From assembly GCA_003389325.1 (NCBI GenBank), contig QQVE01000024.1:62001-126000 (forward strand): 64,000 nt of DNA, given 5' to 3'. Positions 38,207 to 50,800 of this stretch are shown here, in pieces. Position 1 is the first letter of the stretch. Each line of letters opens with the position of its first letter. The notes under the pieces are model-generated. The model was not told the DNA's origin. It worked only from the letters and a program-made list of their open reading frames with translations, and searched no databases. The stretch is from Planctomycetota bacterium. Its GTDB lineage: Bacteria; Planctomycetota; Planctomycetia; Pirellulales; PALSA-1355. Both the position numbers and the translations under genes were made by a program.

Positions 38207-38521
38207 TCATTGACTACGCCGCCGCCACCAGCGCCAGGTCCCGTATCCGACTGCCGACCAAATCAGCATGTTGCCCGCGACGGCAACGCAGATCATGGCG
38301 ATGCCCCAAGCGGGCACATCCGGGCGGTGTTCCATGACGGTCGTCCCGTCCCAGTATCGAATTACTGTGGTAACCCCGTCGGGTCCACTGATCCACCCGG
38401 CCCAATACGGGATGACGGACAAGAATGCCAGCAGCACGAACGGCGCCTCGATGGCGACCACAACGGCAACAACGATCACTGTAATCTTGACCCATCGGCG
38501 TTGATCGCTGTCCCTCTTCAT
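38207..38521 (-). CDS. Small membrane protein of unknown function
   Basis: This 104-residue protein starts at the ATG at 38521. It has two membrane helices (ITVIVVAVVVAIEAPFVLLAFLSVI; GIAMICVAVAGNMLIWSAVGYG) joined by a short polar loop (GPDGVTTVIRYWDG) and ends in WRWWRRRSQ. It follows the planctomycete hypothetical gene on the same strand. No family recognised. Confidence 0.6.
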   Translation of the reverse strand: MKRDSDQRRWVKITVIVVAVVVAIEAPFVLLAFLSVIPYWAGWISGPDGVTTVIRYWDGTTVMEHRPDVPAWGIAMICVAVAGNMLIWSAVGYGTWRWWRRRSQ

Positions 38522-38650
38522 GCACCCATTATAGAAAATGCGTTGCGTAATATAGAGATTCGGACACACTGGCAGAAAGGCACAACGAATGACTGAGGTA
38601 GCGCCCGGTCTTTGAATTGATTTCGGTCCCGAACGATTGTTGGATGACCA

Positions 38651-39013
38651 ATGATCCCTGATGCATTCTACAAAGTGCTTGAATCTCTAAACGTAGCGCT
38701 TGCGGTAGTTGCTGACCTGCAATCCGGTGAAGTGCGGTTCATTGGCGAGCAGGAAGCCATGGGCAATACGGATTTGATTTCAACACTGTTCGCCAACAGG
38801 GAAACCATCGAGTCAGTCGACCGATCGCTTGAAGGGCAAGTGCTCCCTCGGGTGTGGAATCAAGGAAACGTCTGTTGCATCGTGTGCAAGCCTGCCAACC
38901 AGACAATCGTTGGTCTATTCGCCACGGATGAACTTGATACCGTTCAGCTATACCGTTGGTCGAGAGAAGCAGACCAAGCAATTCGGGCAGCGTTCTCGGC
39001 TACTGGACCGTGA
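38651..39013 (+). CDS. Small soluble hypothetical protein
   Basis: This is a 120-residue protein (MIPDAFYKVLESLNVALAVV...). An alternating pattern of strands and helices (VALAVVADLQSGEVRF; NVCCIVCKPANQTIVGLFATDE) would fit a roadblock/longin-like fold, but that is a guess. It stands alone between small membrane-protein genes and the DUF1501 gene. Confidence 0.55.
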   Translation: MIPDAFYKVLESLNVALAVVADLQSGEVRFIGEQEAMGNTDLISTLFANRETIESVDRSLEGQVLPRVWNQGNVCCIVCKPANQTIVGLFATDELDTVQLYRWSREADQAIRAAFSATGP

Positions 39014-39204
39014 TCCTTGCTGGCTGTGCTTGTCCGTTCCACGAATCGCAAGCGGGAGCGGGAGTAGCGTTCGACAGGAGTCCGGCAATTTGGCCCGTGA
39101 CCGTTCCGTGATCCGCCTTCTGCTCGCCGGTTGGCGCATCAAGCTCCTGGATCCAACAAAGATTCCGCACCCGCCATTGCCGACCCGACTTGCGGCCCTT
39201 CACT

Positions 39205-40419
39205 TCACGAAAGACTTTTTGACAACACGCGGGGCTTCTCGAACGACTGGCCCAGGACGGCGCGGCTATCAATTTCCAGCCAGTCGTCGAGCAGCGCGGC
39301 GTAGACCTGGCGAAAGTCGATCTGCATCTTGAGATCGCCGTCTTCCAACTGCGTCAGGTCCGGGGCCGATCCGACCAGCCCGCCAGCGACGGGGGCGCCG
39401 GCCAGGAACACGGGCCCCGCGGTGCCGTGATCGGTTCCCTGCGAATCGTTTTCCGCCACGCGGCGGCCGAATTCGCTGAAGGCCATCAGCACGACGCGGT
39501 CGTCGAGCCCGGCGGCTTTCATGTCGTCGAGAAAGGCCTTGGTCGCGGCGGAGAAGTCGCGCAGCAGGCGGTAGTGCGTGTACGCTTGCACCGAATGCGT
39601 GTCGTAGCCGCTTTGCGAGGTGTAGAACACGCGGCCCTCGCTGCCGCTCTTGAGCAATTCGGAAACCAGCTTCAGGTGATTTCCGAGTTGGGTGTCGGGA
39701 TACTCGCTTTTCGCGGAGGCCCGCCCGCGCGTGCGCTGCTGCTCGGCGAACTCGTCGGCCGCGGCATAAGCGGAGAGGACCTCGCGCGATACGAATTGAG
39801 CGAGCGTGTCGTCCGCGGCCGCACGCTCGGCTCCGGCGACCGGGTCGAGCGTCAGGTGCAAGTCGTCGGCCTGCGCGAGCGCCGTGGCCGACGATCGGCG
39901 GCCCCACAGGGCGACCGGCGTTTGATCTTCGCCCACGTAAATCGCATCGGCCGCGCGACGCCCGCCGGCGTGCTGCGTGCGCCAGTCGAGCGCCTTGCCG
40001 AGCCAGCCGTAGGCGTCGTGGGCAGCGTCGTCAAAGCTGGCCGTTTGCCAGATCTTCATGCTGCGAAAGTGCGAACGGTCGGGGTTGGGATAGCCGACCC
40101 CTTGCACGATGCAGAGCCGCCCCTCGTCGTACAACTCCTTGGCGGCCTTCATGGCACGGTGCAGGGCCATGTGATCGTCGAGCTTGTGCAGCTCGGCCGT
40201 TTCGAGCCGCAGCTTGTCGCGCGCTCGGCCGTAGGCATCGTCGGCATAGGGCACCACGGTGTTGAGGCCGTCGTTGCCGCCGTCGAGCTGGATCACGACC
40301 AGCACCTTCGCGTCGGCATCGGCCCCGGCCGCGCGTGCCGTGTTGCTCAAGATGCTCGGCAGCAGCGGCGACAGCGAAACCAGCGAGCTGGCCTGCAAGA
40401 ACCTTCGTCGAGAGAGCAT
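39205..40419 (-). CDS. DUF1501 protein (Tat-type export)
   Basis: This 404-residue protein has the twin-arginine-type start SRRRFLQASS and a hydrophobic stretch, so folded export is likely. AGGAGG lies 9 nt before the ATG at 40419. The body has VLVVIQLDGGNDGLNTVVPY, HMALHRAMKAAKELYDEGRLCIVQGVGYPNPDRSHFRSMKIW and the metal-site GTDHGTAGPVFLAG: the DUF1501 family, distant alkaline-phosphatase-fold proteins. Members are encoded directly after DUF1800 genes in planctomycetes, as here (12 bp). The biological role of this pair is not established. Confidence 0.93.
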   Translation of the reverse strand: MLSRRRFLQASSLVSLSPLLPSILSNTARAAGADADAKVLVVIQLDGGNDGLNTVVPYADDAYGRARDKLRLETAELHKLDDHMALHRAMKAAKELYDEGRLCIVQGVGYPNPDRSHFRSMKIWQTASFDDAAHDAYGWLGKALDWRTQHAGGRRAADAIYVGEDQTPVALWGRRSSATALAQADDLHLTLDPVAGAERAAADDTLAQFVSREVLSAYAAADEFAEQQRTRGRASAKSEYPDTQLGNHLKLVSELLKSGSEGRVFYTSQSGYDTHSVQAYTHYRLLRDFSAATKAFLDDMKAAGLDDRVVLMAFSEFGRRVAENDSQGTDHGTAGPVFLAGAPVAGGLVGSAPDLTQLEDGDLKMQIDFRQVYAALLDDWLEIDSRAVLGQSFEKPRVLSKSLS

Positions 40420-40431
40420 GCGTTTGTCCTC

Positions 40432-41829
40432 CTAGGCCAATGGGTGTTCGGGATGAGCCAACAGCAGCGACACGGCCGTAGCCAGCGGCGACTCGTCGTC
40501 GGCCGCCCGTGCCGCTTCGACCACGGCAGGCAAGCACTCCGGGGCATCGTCTCCCCACAGCAACGCGGCGAACCAGGAGACGTTGGGCTCCCACTCGGCC
40601 GCCTGGCCGTGCCGAATGGGCAGTTGTGAGATCTGCGTCTCGCGGGTCGGGTGCCAGAGCCGCCCCTGCACCAACGCATCGGCGAAATTGGCTCGCGCCA
40701 CGATCGCTCGCGACGAGAGCCAACTGCGTCCCTCGTTCCAGCCGCCGACGTTGGGCGGGTAGAACAAGTCCTGCCCCATCCGCGCCGACCACTCGGCCAA
40801 CAGCAGCGTGCTGGGGGGCGGATCCGTAAGCTCAAGCGCCCGCAGCGCACCCACAAGGTATTCCACCGGCCCCTGCACGCGCGTCCGCAGGTTTGCCTCG
40901 CAGAAAAACAGTTGCGAGCGAAGCACGGTCTCGACGGCCCAGCCGATATCGAGGTCGCGCGCGCGCAACCCGTCGGCCGGCTAGGCAAGCGCCTCTTCGT
41001 TGACCACTTCTTCGCCCATGAACTGGCTACAGATCCGCCAGGCAAGCCGCTGGGAGGTGGCCGGCTGTTCCAGCAGCAATTGCAGGAAGTCGTCGCCGGT
41101 CAGTTTTCCTCGCTGGCCGAGCACGATCTTTTCGCCGTCGTCGTGCCGCGCCTCGATCACGTCGAACCGGTTGCCCTTGATGGTCCATCCGGTCAACGCC
41201 CGGGCGGCCTCCTGCACGTCGTGTTCGGTGTAGTTGCCGACGCCCAGGGTGAACAGCTCCATCGTCTCGCGGGCCAGGTTCTCGTTCGGGTGGCCGCGGC
41301 GGTTCGAATCGGCGTCGAGCCAGACGAGCATCGCCGGATGCTTCACGACCGCGCCGAGCAGCTCGCCAAAGGGGGCCCGGGCGTGCGTGCGGAACCGTTC
41401 GTTCTGCTGCCGCATCCGCACCAGGTCCTCGACCTTGCGGTTGCTGGTGGCGAAGTGGTTGTGCCACATCAACGTCAGCCGCTCGCCCAGCGGATCGGGC
41501 GAGAGCAGCATGCGGTATAGCCACCAGGCCTTCAGCCGCGCGGCACTGCCCGAGGCGGCCGCCGCATCGCCGATCGTGCTCGCCATCGCGTCGAAACCCG
41601 ACGAGGCGTTTTCATCCTCGCCGCGCAGCAGTCGATCGACGGCCTGCCCTGGCCCTGCTTTCAAGTCGAGTTGCAAGCGGCCCCACGGCGCGGCAAACGC
41701 GGCCCGGCGATGCAGGTGCACGACCCGAGCAAGATTCCAAGGCGCCTGCTCGCCAGGTTCGTAGGGAGCCCAGTGGGTGCTCGTGTCGACCGCGGATGCT
41801 CTTGCGTTCATCAGGGGAATCGACGGCAT
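40432..41829 (-). pseudogene. DUF1800 gene interrupted by one in-frame amber codon
   Basis: The same reading frame runs from ATG 41829 to the stop at 40432 with a single internal TAG at 40983-40981. The first part (282 residues) has LMWHNHFATSNRKVEDLVRMR, NENLARETMELFTLGVGNYTEHDVQEAARALTGW, all DUF1800 hallmarks. It stops at EEALA. Directly after the stop the frame gives PADGLRARDLDIGWAVETVLRS and continues with PPNVGGWNEGRSWLSSRAI, the normal DUF1800 C-terminal half. No residues appear to be lost, so a CAG-to-TAG change (or sequence error) is the simplest reading. There is no good restart for the second half. The downstream DUF1501 gene is intact. Confidence 0.88.
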
Positions 41830-41841
41830 GGCCGTCGCGCC

Positions 41842-44800
41842 TTAAGGGTCGAGGTCGAAGGTGAACTCTCCCAGATCGAGCTTCTCGCCCGAGGACACGG
41901 TGAACTCCTTGAACATGACCGGCTTGCCGTCCTTGTACGTCGAGAGTCGATAGGTGGCGCCGGGAATCAGCGCGGGATACGTGACCCGCCCGTCGGCGTC
42001 GGTCTGGATCGGCTGCTGGTAGTTGACCCGGTCGATGTTCGCGACGAAGTCCGCATCGGCCGCTAGTGCTCCCTGTCCGGTCTCGTCGCTGAACTCGTGG
42101 ACGCCCGGCGTGACGATCATGTACGGGCCCGGTTCGAACCCTTCGACGGGCTGGCCCGCGGAATCGACAAACCGGGCCGAAACCTCGCCGCAAGGCTCGA
42201 GCACGACCGTCGGATCCTGCATGTCGGCCCGCACGACGCGCGTGGCACCGAGCTTGCGCTTGGCGTCGAGGAAGTAGATCGGATACTCGGCCGCAGGGTC
42301 GAGACCCGTCAGCTCGAAGTTCCCGCCCAGCGTTGGCGTTGTGTGTCCGCTCCACGAGTACGAGGTAGGGGCGATGTGCAAGCGGCTGATGACGAGCACC
42401 TCGTCGACCGGAGATCCCGATGTGTCGACGACCGTGCCTGTGAGTGTCGCGCCTTCGCGGATCGCAATCGACAGTTCGAGCGGCTCGTCGCCGGCGGCGG
42501 GCTCGATGCGCTCGATGGCGTGGGCATACCTCCGCCGGCCGCCCGGCTTGCCGCGCGACACCTCGCGTTCGGAAGTCTCCCGCAGGACGTACCTGCTTTC
42601 CGGTCCGTGCACGAGAATGCGCCCCGGTCCGGGCAAGACGGCGATCTCAAAACGCCCCTCGTCATCCGAAAGCTGAATGCCTTGCCAGCCGGTGAGAATC
42701 TCGTCGGTTTCGTTTGGGTTGTTGGAACTTTCGGGCTCGTATTGGATCGAAGCGCCGGCGACGGGCTGGCCGCTGGTCTCTTCTACGATGCGCCCGCGGA
42801 CCAGCACGCCGCGAGTAAGCTCAACGTCGACTCGCTTCACGCGGTCGCCGGCTTTCCAACGGATTGCCTGGTCACGCGGTGTCCTTCGCGGCAGGTACGC
42901 GACCCCAGCCGGCGGGTAGACGACAAGCCCAAACCGCACACCCGGCTCGGGGCTGATGCGGTAGTGCCCCGTTTCGTCGGCCTGGCCGGCTACCGAAGAC
43001 ATCGACCCGAACTGTTCCTGCTGGCTGGCCCAAATGTTCAGCCGCGCGCCGCTGGCCGGCTGGCCGGTGTCGGCATAGGTAATCTGCCCCTCGAAAAGCT
43101 GCGCCGGAGCCAGCGCCAGTACCGCCTCCTCGCCGCTGGCGACGTTCTTCACCAACGGTCGGTACGTCGCGTCGCGCTCGCCGCGCTGCTCGGGCAATCC
43201 GGTATTGAGCGCCACGTCCTGCGGAGCGAAGCGGTCGCTGCCGTCGACCTTCAGGAAGACGCCGTAGTCGGCGGGCACGCCGTGAACGGTGAAATGTCCC
43301 TCGTTGTCGGAAGTGACCACCGGCAGCCAGGCAGCCGGGTTGCCGCTGCCGTCGGGCGTGCCGCGGAAGCCGACTCCGTCCGGGCTCGCTCGACCGTTGG
43401 TCGCGCGGCGCATGACGCTCCATGCGCCCAAACGCACCTTGCCGGCCGGCTGCCCTTCGATGTCGACCAGCTTGCCGCGAATCCGCTCCTCGGGCGGCAA
43501 CTCGAGCGAGGCGTCGGTGTGCTCGGCGTCGAGATCGATCTGCCGCCACGCAATCGCGTGCCCGTCCTGTCGGGCAATCAGGCTCGCGTTACGGTGCGTC
43601 TTGGAACTCGCGTCGCCAATGTCGAGCCGATAGTTGCCGTCGGCGTCGGTCGTGCCCTCGGCCAGCACGTCCCCCCGAGCTGGCAGATGGCCGCCTCGCC
43701 TCGCCTTAATGAGCGTGGCCTTCACGGCCACATGCGCCCCGGCCGCCGGTCGCCCGTCGCCGAGCGTGACGCGTCCGGCCACGGTGGTCGATGGTGCGGC
43801 CGGTTTCTCCGCCGACTTGGCGGTCGTCTTCTTCGTTTCTTCCTCACTCGTACTATCGCCGAGGACCAGGTCGCCCAGGTCCTTGGTCTCGCCGGCGGCA
43901 ACGGTGAGATCCTGCGCGACCGTTCCTAGGAATCGACTGGCCTTCGTGGCACCCAGGCGATACGGGATGCCCGGAGCGAGGCCTTCCATCGTGAAGCGTC
44001 CGTCGCTGTCGGTTTGATAGGCGTACCGCTTGGGCAGGATGCCATAGCGGGGATCGTCTGCGCCGCGGCTCGACACGCGGACGGCCCCCACGGCGTCGCC
44101 CTGCGCGTCGACGATGCGTCCCGTAATCGTGGCCCAAGGCTCGAGCTTGACCGTTAGTGGTGCCCGTTGCTCGCCGTCGACGACGTGAGTGCCCGCCAGC
44201 CGCCGCTCGGCGTGATAGAACTGAATGCGCCGGGCTCGGTCGGGCTGGAGGTTCGCAACCTTGAAGGTGGCGCCGGCGAGCGGTTGCCACACTTGCCTTT
44301 CAACGCCCCCGGCAAAAAGGGCGCCTGCCAGCGGCTCACCTTGCGGATCGAGCACGGTCCCGCTGACGGAGCGGCCGGGAACGAGTGCGAAATCGCATGA
44401 CCTGCTCTCGTCACCCTCTGCTGGATTCACAACCGCCAATGCGTGAAAGTTGGCCGCGCTGCAGAAACTGGGGGCCGTGCGAAACAACACCGAGTCCGTA
44501 TTGTCGAGGCGCCCCTCGATCCGATCGGCGCCCACGCCGATTGGGTAGTCGGAATAGTTGCTGGCGCGCACGCCCACGATGCCGCGGCCCGGCAAGCCCG
44601 CGATTTCATAGCGTCCGTCAGCGTCGGTTGGGAACCACAGGGCAAAAGCATCCGAGAAGCCTGGCGCCTCGCCAAGATGGGGATTGTCGGAAAAAGCGTA
44701 GTACTTCACCGTGCCCCGCAACGGCTCGCCGCTGAGGGCGTCGGTGACGCGGCCGCGAATCCAGTGGCCCCGCTTCAACTGAAAATCGACCGTCGTGGCT

Positions 44801-47800
44801 TCACTGCCGGGATCGATTTTGGCTGCCAGCGCCGAAACCAGGTAGGGCGCACTACGCGGTCCCTGCGCCAGCAGCTCGTTCTCGCCCACGGGAAGCCCGC
44901 GCAGCTCGTAGCGGCCTTCCTGATCCGCGTGCGTAAAGAAGAGCGTGTTGGGGTAGGGCTGCACGCCCACGCCCGCCAGGCGATACGCTTCGACGCGCGC
45001 GCCGCTCAGCGGTTGGCCGGTGTCCTTGTCGCGCACGACGCCCTGAACCGGGCGCGAAGGCCCCATCACCTCTTCAAACGCGGCGCCGTGGTAGGTTTGG
45101 CCCCGGTATTCGGGGAACCGGGGATCGACGACACGGATGGTCGCTCCGTTTCGCGTCCGTGCAGAAATCTGCCGCGTCTCGATTCCGGCCCCTTCGATTT
45201 GCAACAGCGCGATCCGCTCGCCACCGACGCCGCGGAGCCGGAAGCGGCCATCGGCGCCGGTCACCACGTCCGGAAAAAACGGCTCCAACTGGCGGCGGAA
45301 ATTGAAACCGGTGGATACGAGCTTCGCTGGTTCGTCGAAAGCCCGGGTCTCGTCTCGAACGGCTGCCAGCCATGCGTCGAGATTCGCGCCGGCGGGGCGC
45401 CGAATTTCGATCACGCGAACGCGGGCTCCGGCAACCGGCCGGCCCTCGAGGTCGATGATTCGGCCTTCAATCGGCACCTCGTCCGCTGCCAGATGAAGCG
45501 TCTTGTCCGAGGCGACTTCATCGCGGCGGTCTGAGAGGTTGGGGTGCGGCGGCAGTCGTTCAAGCAGGTTGCCGCTGGGCTCGAAGCTGGCCGCCAGCGC
45601 CCAGGCCAACCCACGCCCCTGGGCCATCGCGACCAACTTCGCCGTCAGCCAGGGTTCGTTCGATTCCTCGGTGCTGAACTGGTTCTTCGCCACCCGAAAG
45701 GCAAACGTTCCGTCGGCTTTCGTTCGTGCCATCAGGATCGGCTCGGACACCGTGGGCACGTCCTGCAGCAGATAGACGCGAGCCGCCGATACGGGTTTGC
45801 CCGTTGCATCGACGACCTTGCCGGCGAGCTCGAATCCTGCTGTTGCATTCGACGGTTTCTCCGCCGACTTGGCGGTCGTCTTCTTCGTTTCTTCCTCACT
45901 CGTACTATCGCCGAGGACCAGGTCGCCCAGGTCCTTGGTCTCGCCGGCGGCGACGGTGACGGCGTCGAACGCGTTGCCGAGAATAGAGGATCCGCGGGCA
46001 ACGCTGACGTTGTACGACAGGCCCGGCGCGAGACCGGTAAGTTCGAAACGTCCTTCGTCGTCGGTGAGGAACTGCCGCCTGCCGGGAAGAATTCCGCGTG
46101 GCTCGTTCTCCGCGTTGTCGTCGCCTCCTCCCGACAGTTGGACGAGTTGGACGCGCTCGGCCGGATTGCCGGTCTCGAGGAACACACGGCCCGTAATCAC
46201 GCCCGCGGGTTGGAGCCGCACCGTCAGCGGTGCTCGCGAATCGCCGCTCACCTCGACGCTTCCGGCCAGGTTCTTCGCCTCGTGGTAGAAGTACACGCGG
46301 CGTTTCTGGCCGTGCTCGATGTGGCGAACGACGAAATGTTCGGACTCGAGGTCGTTCCAGTAGGAAATGTTGGTCAGTCCCGCGCACTGCGCGCCGCTGA
46401 GCGGATTTCCCTTGTCGTCGAGCACGGTGCCCGCGATCTGGCTGCCCGCGTGCAGTTCGATGTTGTGTTCGATCGCCTCGGCCGAGGTGTCGGGGTTGAC
46501 GTCAGCCAGGTAGTGGGCATTCACCGCGGACATCCGATGAGGGAGCGTGCGGAACCTCTTGCGGGTTCCCTCGCCCCGGCCGTCGATCGCTTCGGCGCCG
46601 GCACCGCGTGGATACCTGTCGTCGGCAGACGTTTCGAGCAACGTGAGCAGACCGCGTCCCGGCAGTCCGACGATCTGGTAGCGACCGTCAGCGTCGGCCA
46701 AGGTACTGTGCAGCACGAGGCGCATCAGGCCCGGTACCGCTAGGGTGTTCGGATTGTCGTCGAACGCAAAGTATTGCACGTAGCCCCGAACGGGCTCTCC
46801 GGTGTCGCCATCAGTGACGCGACCGCGAATCCAGACGCCGCGCTTGACTTGCAGATCGAGCGTCGTCGTCTCTTGGGTCGGTTGGCTCGTGACCTCGAGC
46901 ACGGTGCCCAGGTAGGGCTGGTTGCGAGGCGGCACGGCGGCGATTTCGCTGGTGCCAATGGGCAATCCCTCCAGGCGATAGCGCCCCTGGGCATCGGTGG
47001 TCGCTTGAATGAAGTCGTTGGAACGCACGCCGTGCACACGCCGGCCGGCAATCAACTCGGGCGCGACCGTGATTCCCGCCATCGGCTGGCCCGTTTCGGC
47101 GTCGCGCACCACGCCGGTGACGGGACGCGAAGGCGCCGCGGCGTAGTCGAATTGGGGCGAATAGAGGGTCTCCTGGTACCCGCCTGGATCGCTGGCTCGA
47201 AAGGCAATTTGCAAGGTTTCTCCGGCGCGCGTGCGCGTCCAGACCGGCCGGGTTTCGAAGCCCTCCGCGGCAATGACCAGTCCGATCAGTCTGTCGCTCC
47301 CCAGGCCGCTCAGGCGAAAGTGCCCTTCCGCATCGGTAACGGCCCGGGGCAATACATTTGCACCACCAGCGGCATGATTCGGCACGAAGAGAGAATCCGG
47401 GAGGTGCCTCCAAGCCTCGTTCCAGCCCAGCCCGCCGCTTTCCACCGCGCTGAGCCACGGGTCGAGGCCGTCGGCACGGTTGCCGTGCACCGCGCTGACG
47501 TGAACCACGGCACCCGGCACGCCTTGCCCTTCGAGATTGACGACGCGGCCGCGGATCGGCGTGTCGGCAACCAACCGGAGCGTGCGATCCTTGGCCAGCC
47601 CGGTGTAGTGCTTGTAGTTTCGATGCGAGGCCAAAGCCTTGAGCAATTCGCCACTCGTTTCAAACGGCGCGGCGCGCTCCCAGGCAAGGCCGAAGCCTTC
47701 GGCCGTGACCATGAGCTGGTCCCACTGCGAGTCATCGCCTGAGATACGCAAGGTAAACGTGCCGTCAGCCGCAGTCGTCGCCGTCGCAGCAACCGTAAAC

Positions 47801-50800
47801 TGGTCCGGACCCCAATGCAGGATCGCCAAGCTCGCGCCGGCCACGGGCTTCCCTTCAGGACCGACCACCCGGCCGGCGAATTCCCACAGCCCGTCCGCCT
47901 CGTCCGCGACGACTGCATCCGATGGCTCGCCCTCAGGCGCGGGGCTCGCAGTGGTGCGGCTTGGCACCGTCTTCTCCGAGGCCGTTGCTGCTTCGCTCGG
48001 CTCGTCTTCGCGGCTCGCGGCGATTCGTTTCTCGGTTTGTTCCACGGTGAGCTTGGTGTCTTTCGGCAGTTCGCCAAGCTCGAAGACGCGGCCGGATTGC
48101 GCGCGGCACTCGGCAGAGAAGACACCCGAGCCGCCCCTCGAGAAGTGCCAGATGCGGCAGGTGACCCCGGGCGGCAGCACGGCCTCGAACCGGCCCTCTT
48201 TGTCGGTCGTGGTGCCCACCAGGGGGCGGGCCCAGGTGTCGGACGATTCGACGGTTACTGTAACCCGCAACTCGGCGACCGGCCCGCCTTCCTCGTCGAC
48301 CACGCGACCGCGGGCCAAGGCGCAAGGCTCGAGCTCGACCGTCATTTCATCGCCCGCCGATACGTTCACCGTGGCGCCGAGGCGTCGGTCGGCGTGAACG
48401 AAGACGACCTCGCGGGTCTCGTCCGGTCGCAGCCCGATGACGTCGATGGTCGACTCGTCGAGCGGGCCCTCCAGACTGGGCGGCGCGTTGCGGCCGAGCA
48501 CCTGGACGCCCTGGACGGGCCGGCCGTCGGCGTCGACCAGCTTGATGGTGCTCGAGAGCCCCTTGGTCAGTTGCAAGTCAACCTTCGTGTCGTCGACGGA
48601 ATCCGCCAGTTCCACTTCGCGAACCGCGTGGTAACCCGTGACGACCCACGGATGGTACGTCTTGAGATATCCGTTGTCTTGTACCAGGTGCTCAGGAACC
48701 AACTCCCGGGTCATGGGGGAGTAGAGCTTGCGGTCGTCGTTGGGCGCGATTGCCGCCAGGATGCCGGGGCCGGGAATGGCCAGCACGCGAAAGGAGCCAT
48801 CGTCGGAGCTACGGTTGCGTTCGCTGGGAATCTTGGCGGAAGTCCTCGGCCGATAGTTGGGATAGTCCTTGGCGAACGCGTTGTCGCGCAGCGGCAGATA
48901 CTCGACGACCGCATTCTTGATTCCTTCGCCGGTCTGTTCGTTGCTGACCTTGCCGACGATCCATTGCCCACGGTGCAGCGCGAAATCGAGCGTGAGGGGG
49001 ACGATGCCCGGCGCCTTGGGAAGCTCCTTCGCGGTGGGGAAATAGGGCTCTTCCAGACTGGGGCTGACCTCGATGTCGTGGCCGCCGCCCGCCGGCGCGC
49101 CGATCAGCGTGTAGTGCCCGTCCTTATCGGTGCGGGTCGTCAAGAAGTCCTGCTGCGAGAAGCGGTTGCCTGCAAATCGTTGGGCGCGGACTTCGACATC
49201 CGCCAACGGTTCCCCCGAGTCGGCATCCGTGACGGTACCCGAGATGGGTTGGGTCGGTTCCGCCACAAACTGAAACTCCTGGCCGAAGTAAACGCCGGCG
49301 CGGAGACCCATCGGCTCGGAGGGCTTTGCAAAAACCGGTGCCATGTCGCGCACCACCACATGCGCGTAGCATTTGGCAATCTCGGGGCTTTCGAGTCCCA
49401 AAATGGCCAACTGATCGGTCCCCAGTCCCGACAACTGAAACCATCCGTTCTCGTCGGTCACCGTTTCGGCCGGAAGCGCGGGCGAGCCGTTCACCAGGAA
49501 CCGGTCGCCCCACTCCGCTGGATAGGCACCGGCGTAGGGCGAAGGACCCGCGTTGTTGTCCGCCTCGTAGTAGTCGTGGACGTTGGCCGGCGGCGCTTTC
49601 TCTTTGGCTTCCTTGAGCCAGGGGAGCAGAGCGTCTGCGCCCTTCGGCCGATGCAGCTTGTAGATACGTACCGCCACGCCTGAAATCGGATTGCCTTCCA
49701 GGTCCACCACGCGCCCGCGAATACTTTGTGCCCCGCTCAGCGTCAGATTCGTCGGCTGTCCGGCCTTGACGTTCTCACGCACCCGCATGTCGGTCTGCCA
49801 CGCCGGAGCCATGCCGGGCGCAAACGCCGCCACCTGCCAGCCGAGCGTAGCCCGGGACCGATCGGGGTGGTCGGTCGACATCGACAACTCGTAGTTTCCT
49901 GCTTCGTCACTCTTGTCCTGCGCTACGATCATGTAGTCGAAATGCGTAGACGGATACTTGACAAACGGGGTCAGTATCCAGGCGGCGTACACGGTCGCCC
50001 CCGCCACCGGTTTGCCGTCCGGTCCCAGCACCCGCCCACGGACGGTGATCTTGCCCGCCAGCGGCTGCCCGGTTTCGGCGTCGCGCACCACACCCTCGAT
50101 GACGCGCGCGGGCGGCAACGCGAGCTCGAAATCGGCCCCCAACACCGGAATCTGGTCACCGTCGTTCGTATTCGTTCGGCGCTGCGTGGTCGGTGCCATC
50201 CGCCGGGTCGCCACGATTGCCGCCGTGCGTGCCACGGTCGGCCCCGTGAACTCGAGGGAGACCGTGCGTTCGGCACCGATGCCACGGAGGACGAACCGGC
50301 CGTCGGCGTCGGTCGTCAACTCGTCGGCCAGGCCGGTCCCTTCCCACGGCAAGCCCGACCGGCGAAGACGATTGGCTGCCGTCCACGGCGGTTCGCCCTG
50401 CTTGACGGCCTCGATCCAGTCGGAGAGGTCGTCGCCCAGCGGCGTCTGGATCGTTCCAGGCTTGATGTGCACGCCCGCCAGCGGCCGGCCTTCCAGGTCG
50501 AGCACGCGGCCGGCAATCGGAACGCCGTCACCGGCAAGCCGCAGTTCGAGCGGTTCGTCCAGCGGCAACCTGTTCAGCCATACCCAGTCGGGACCGTGGC
50601 CGGGCTTGATCGCGGCGATGGCCACCTCTTTCCACTGCTCGGGCCGCCGCACGTCGACTTCAAACTGCGACTTGCTGTAGGCGATCTCGAACCGCCCTTG
50701 CGAGTCGCTACGCGTTTCGCTGAGCGGCCGATGGGCGACGTCCGGATTCCAGAACCAGCGGACCACGCGCACGCTGGCCTCAGGCACCGGATTGCCGTCG

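Noticed and set aside
39000..39272. Minus-strand frame of 90 residues between a hypothetical gene and DUF1501
   Set aside because: It overlaps the end of DUF1501 and the neighbouring gene, with no motif or ribosome site; at most a remnant.
42097..43929. 610-residue plus-strand frame antisense to the giant M56 gene
   Set aside because: Shadow of the repeat array; its long open length follows from the codon bias of the real gene.
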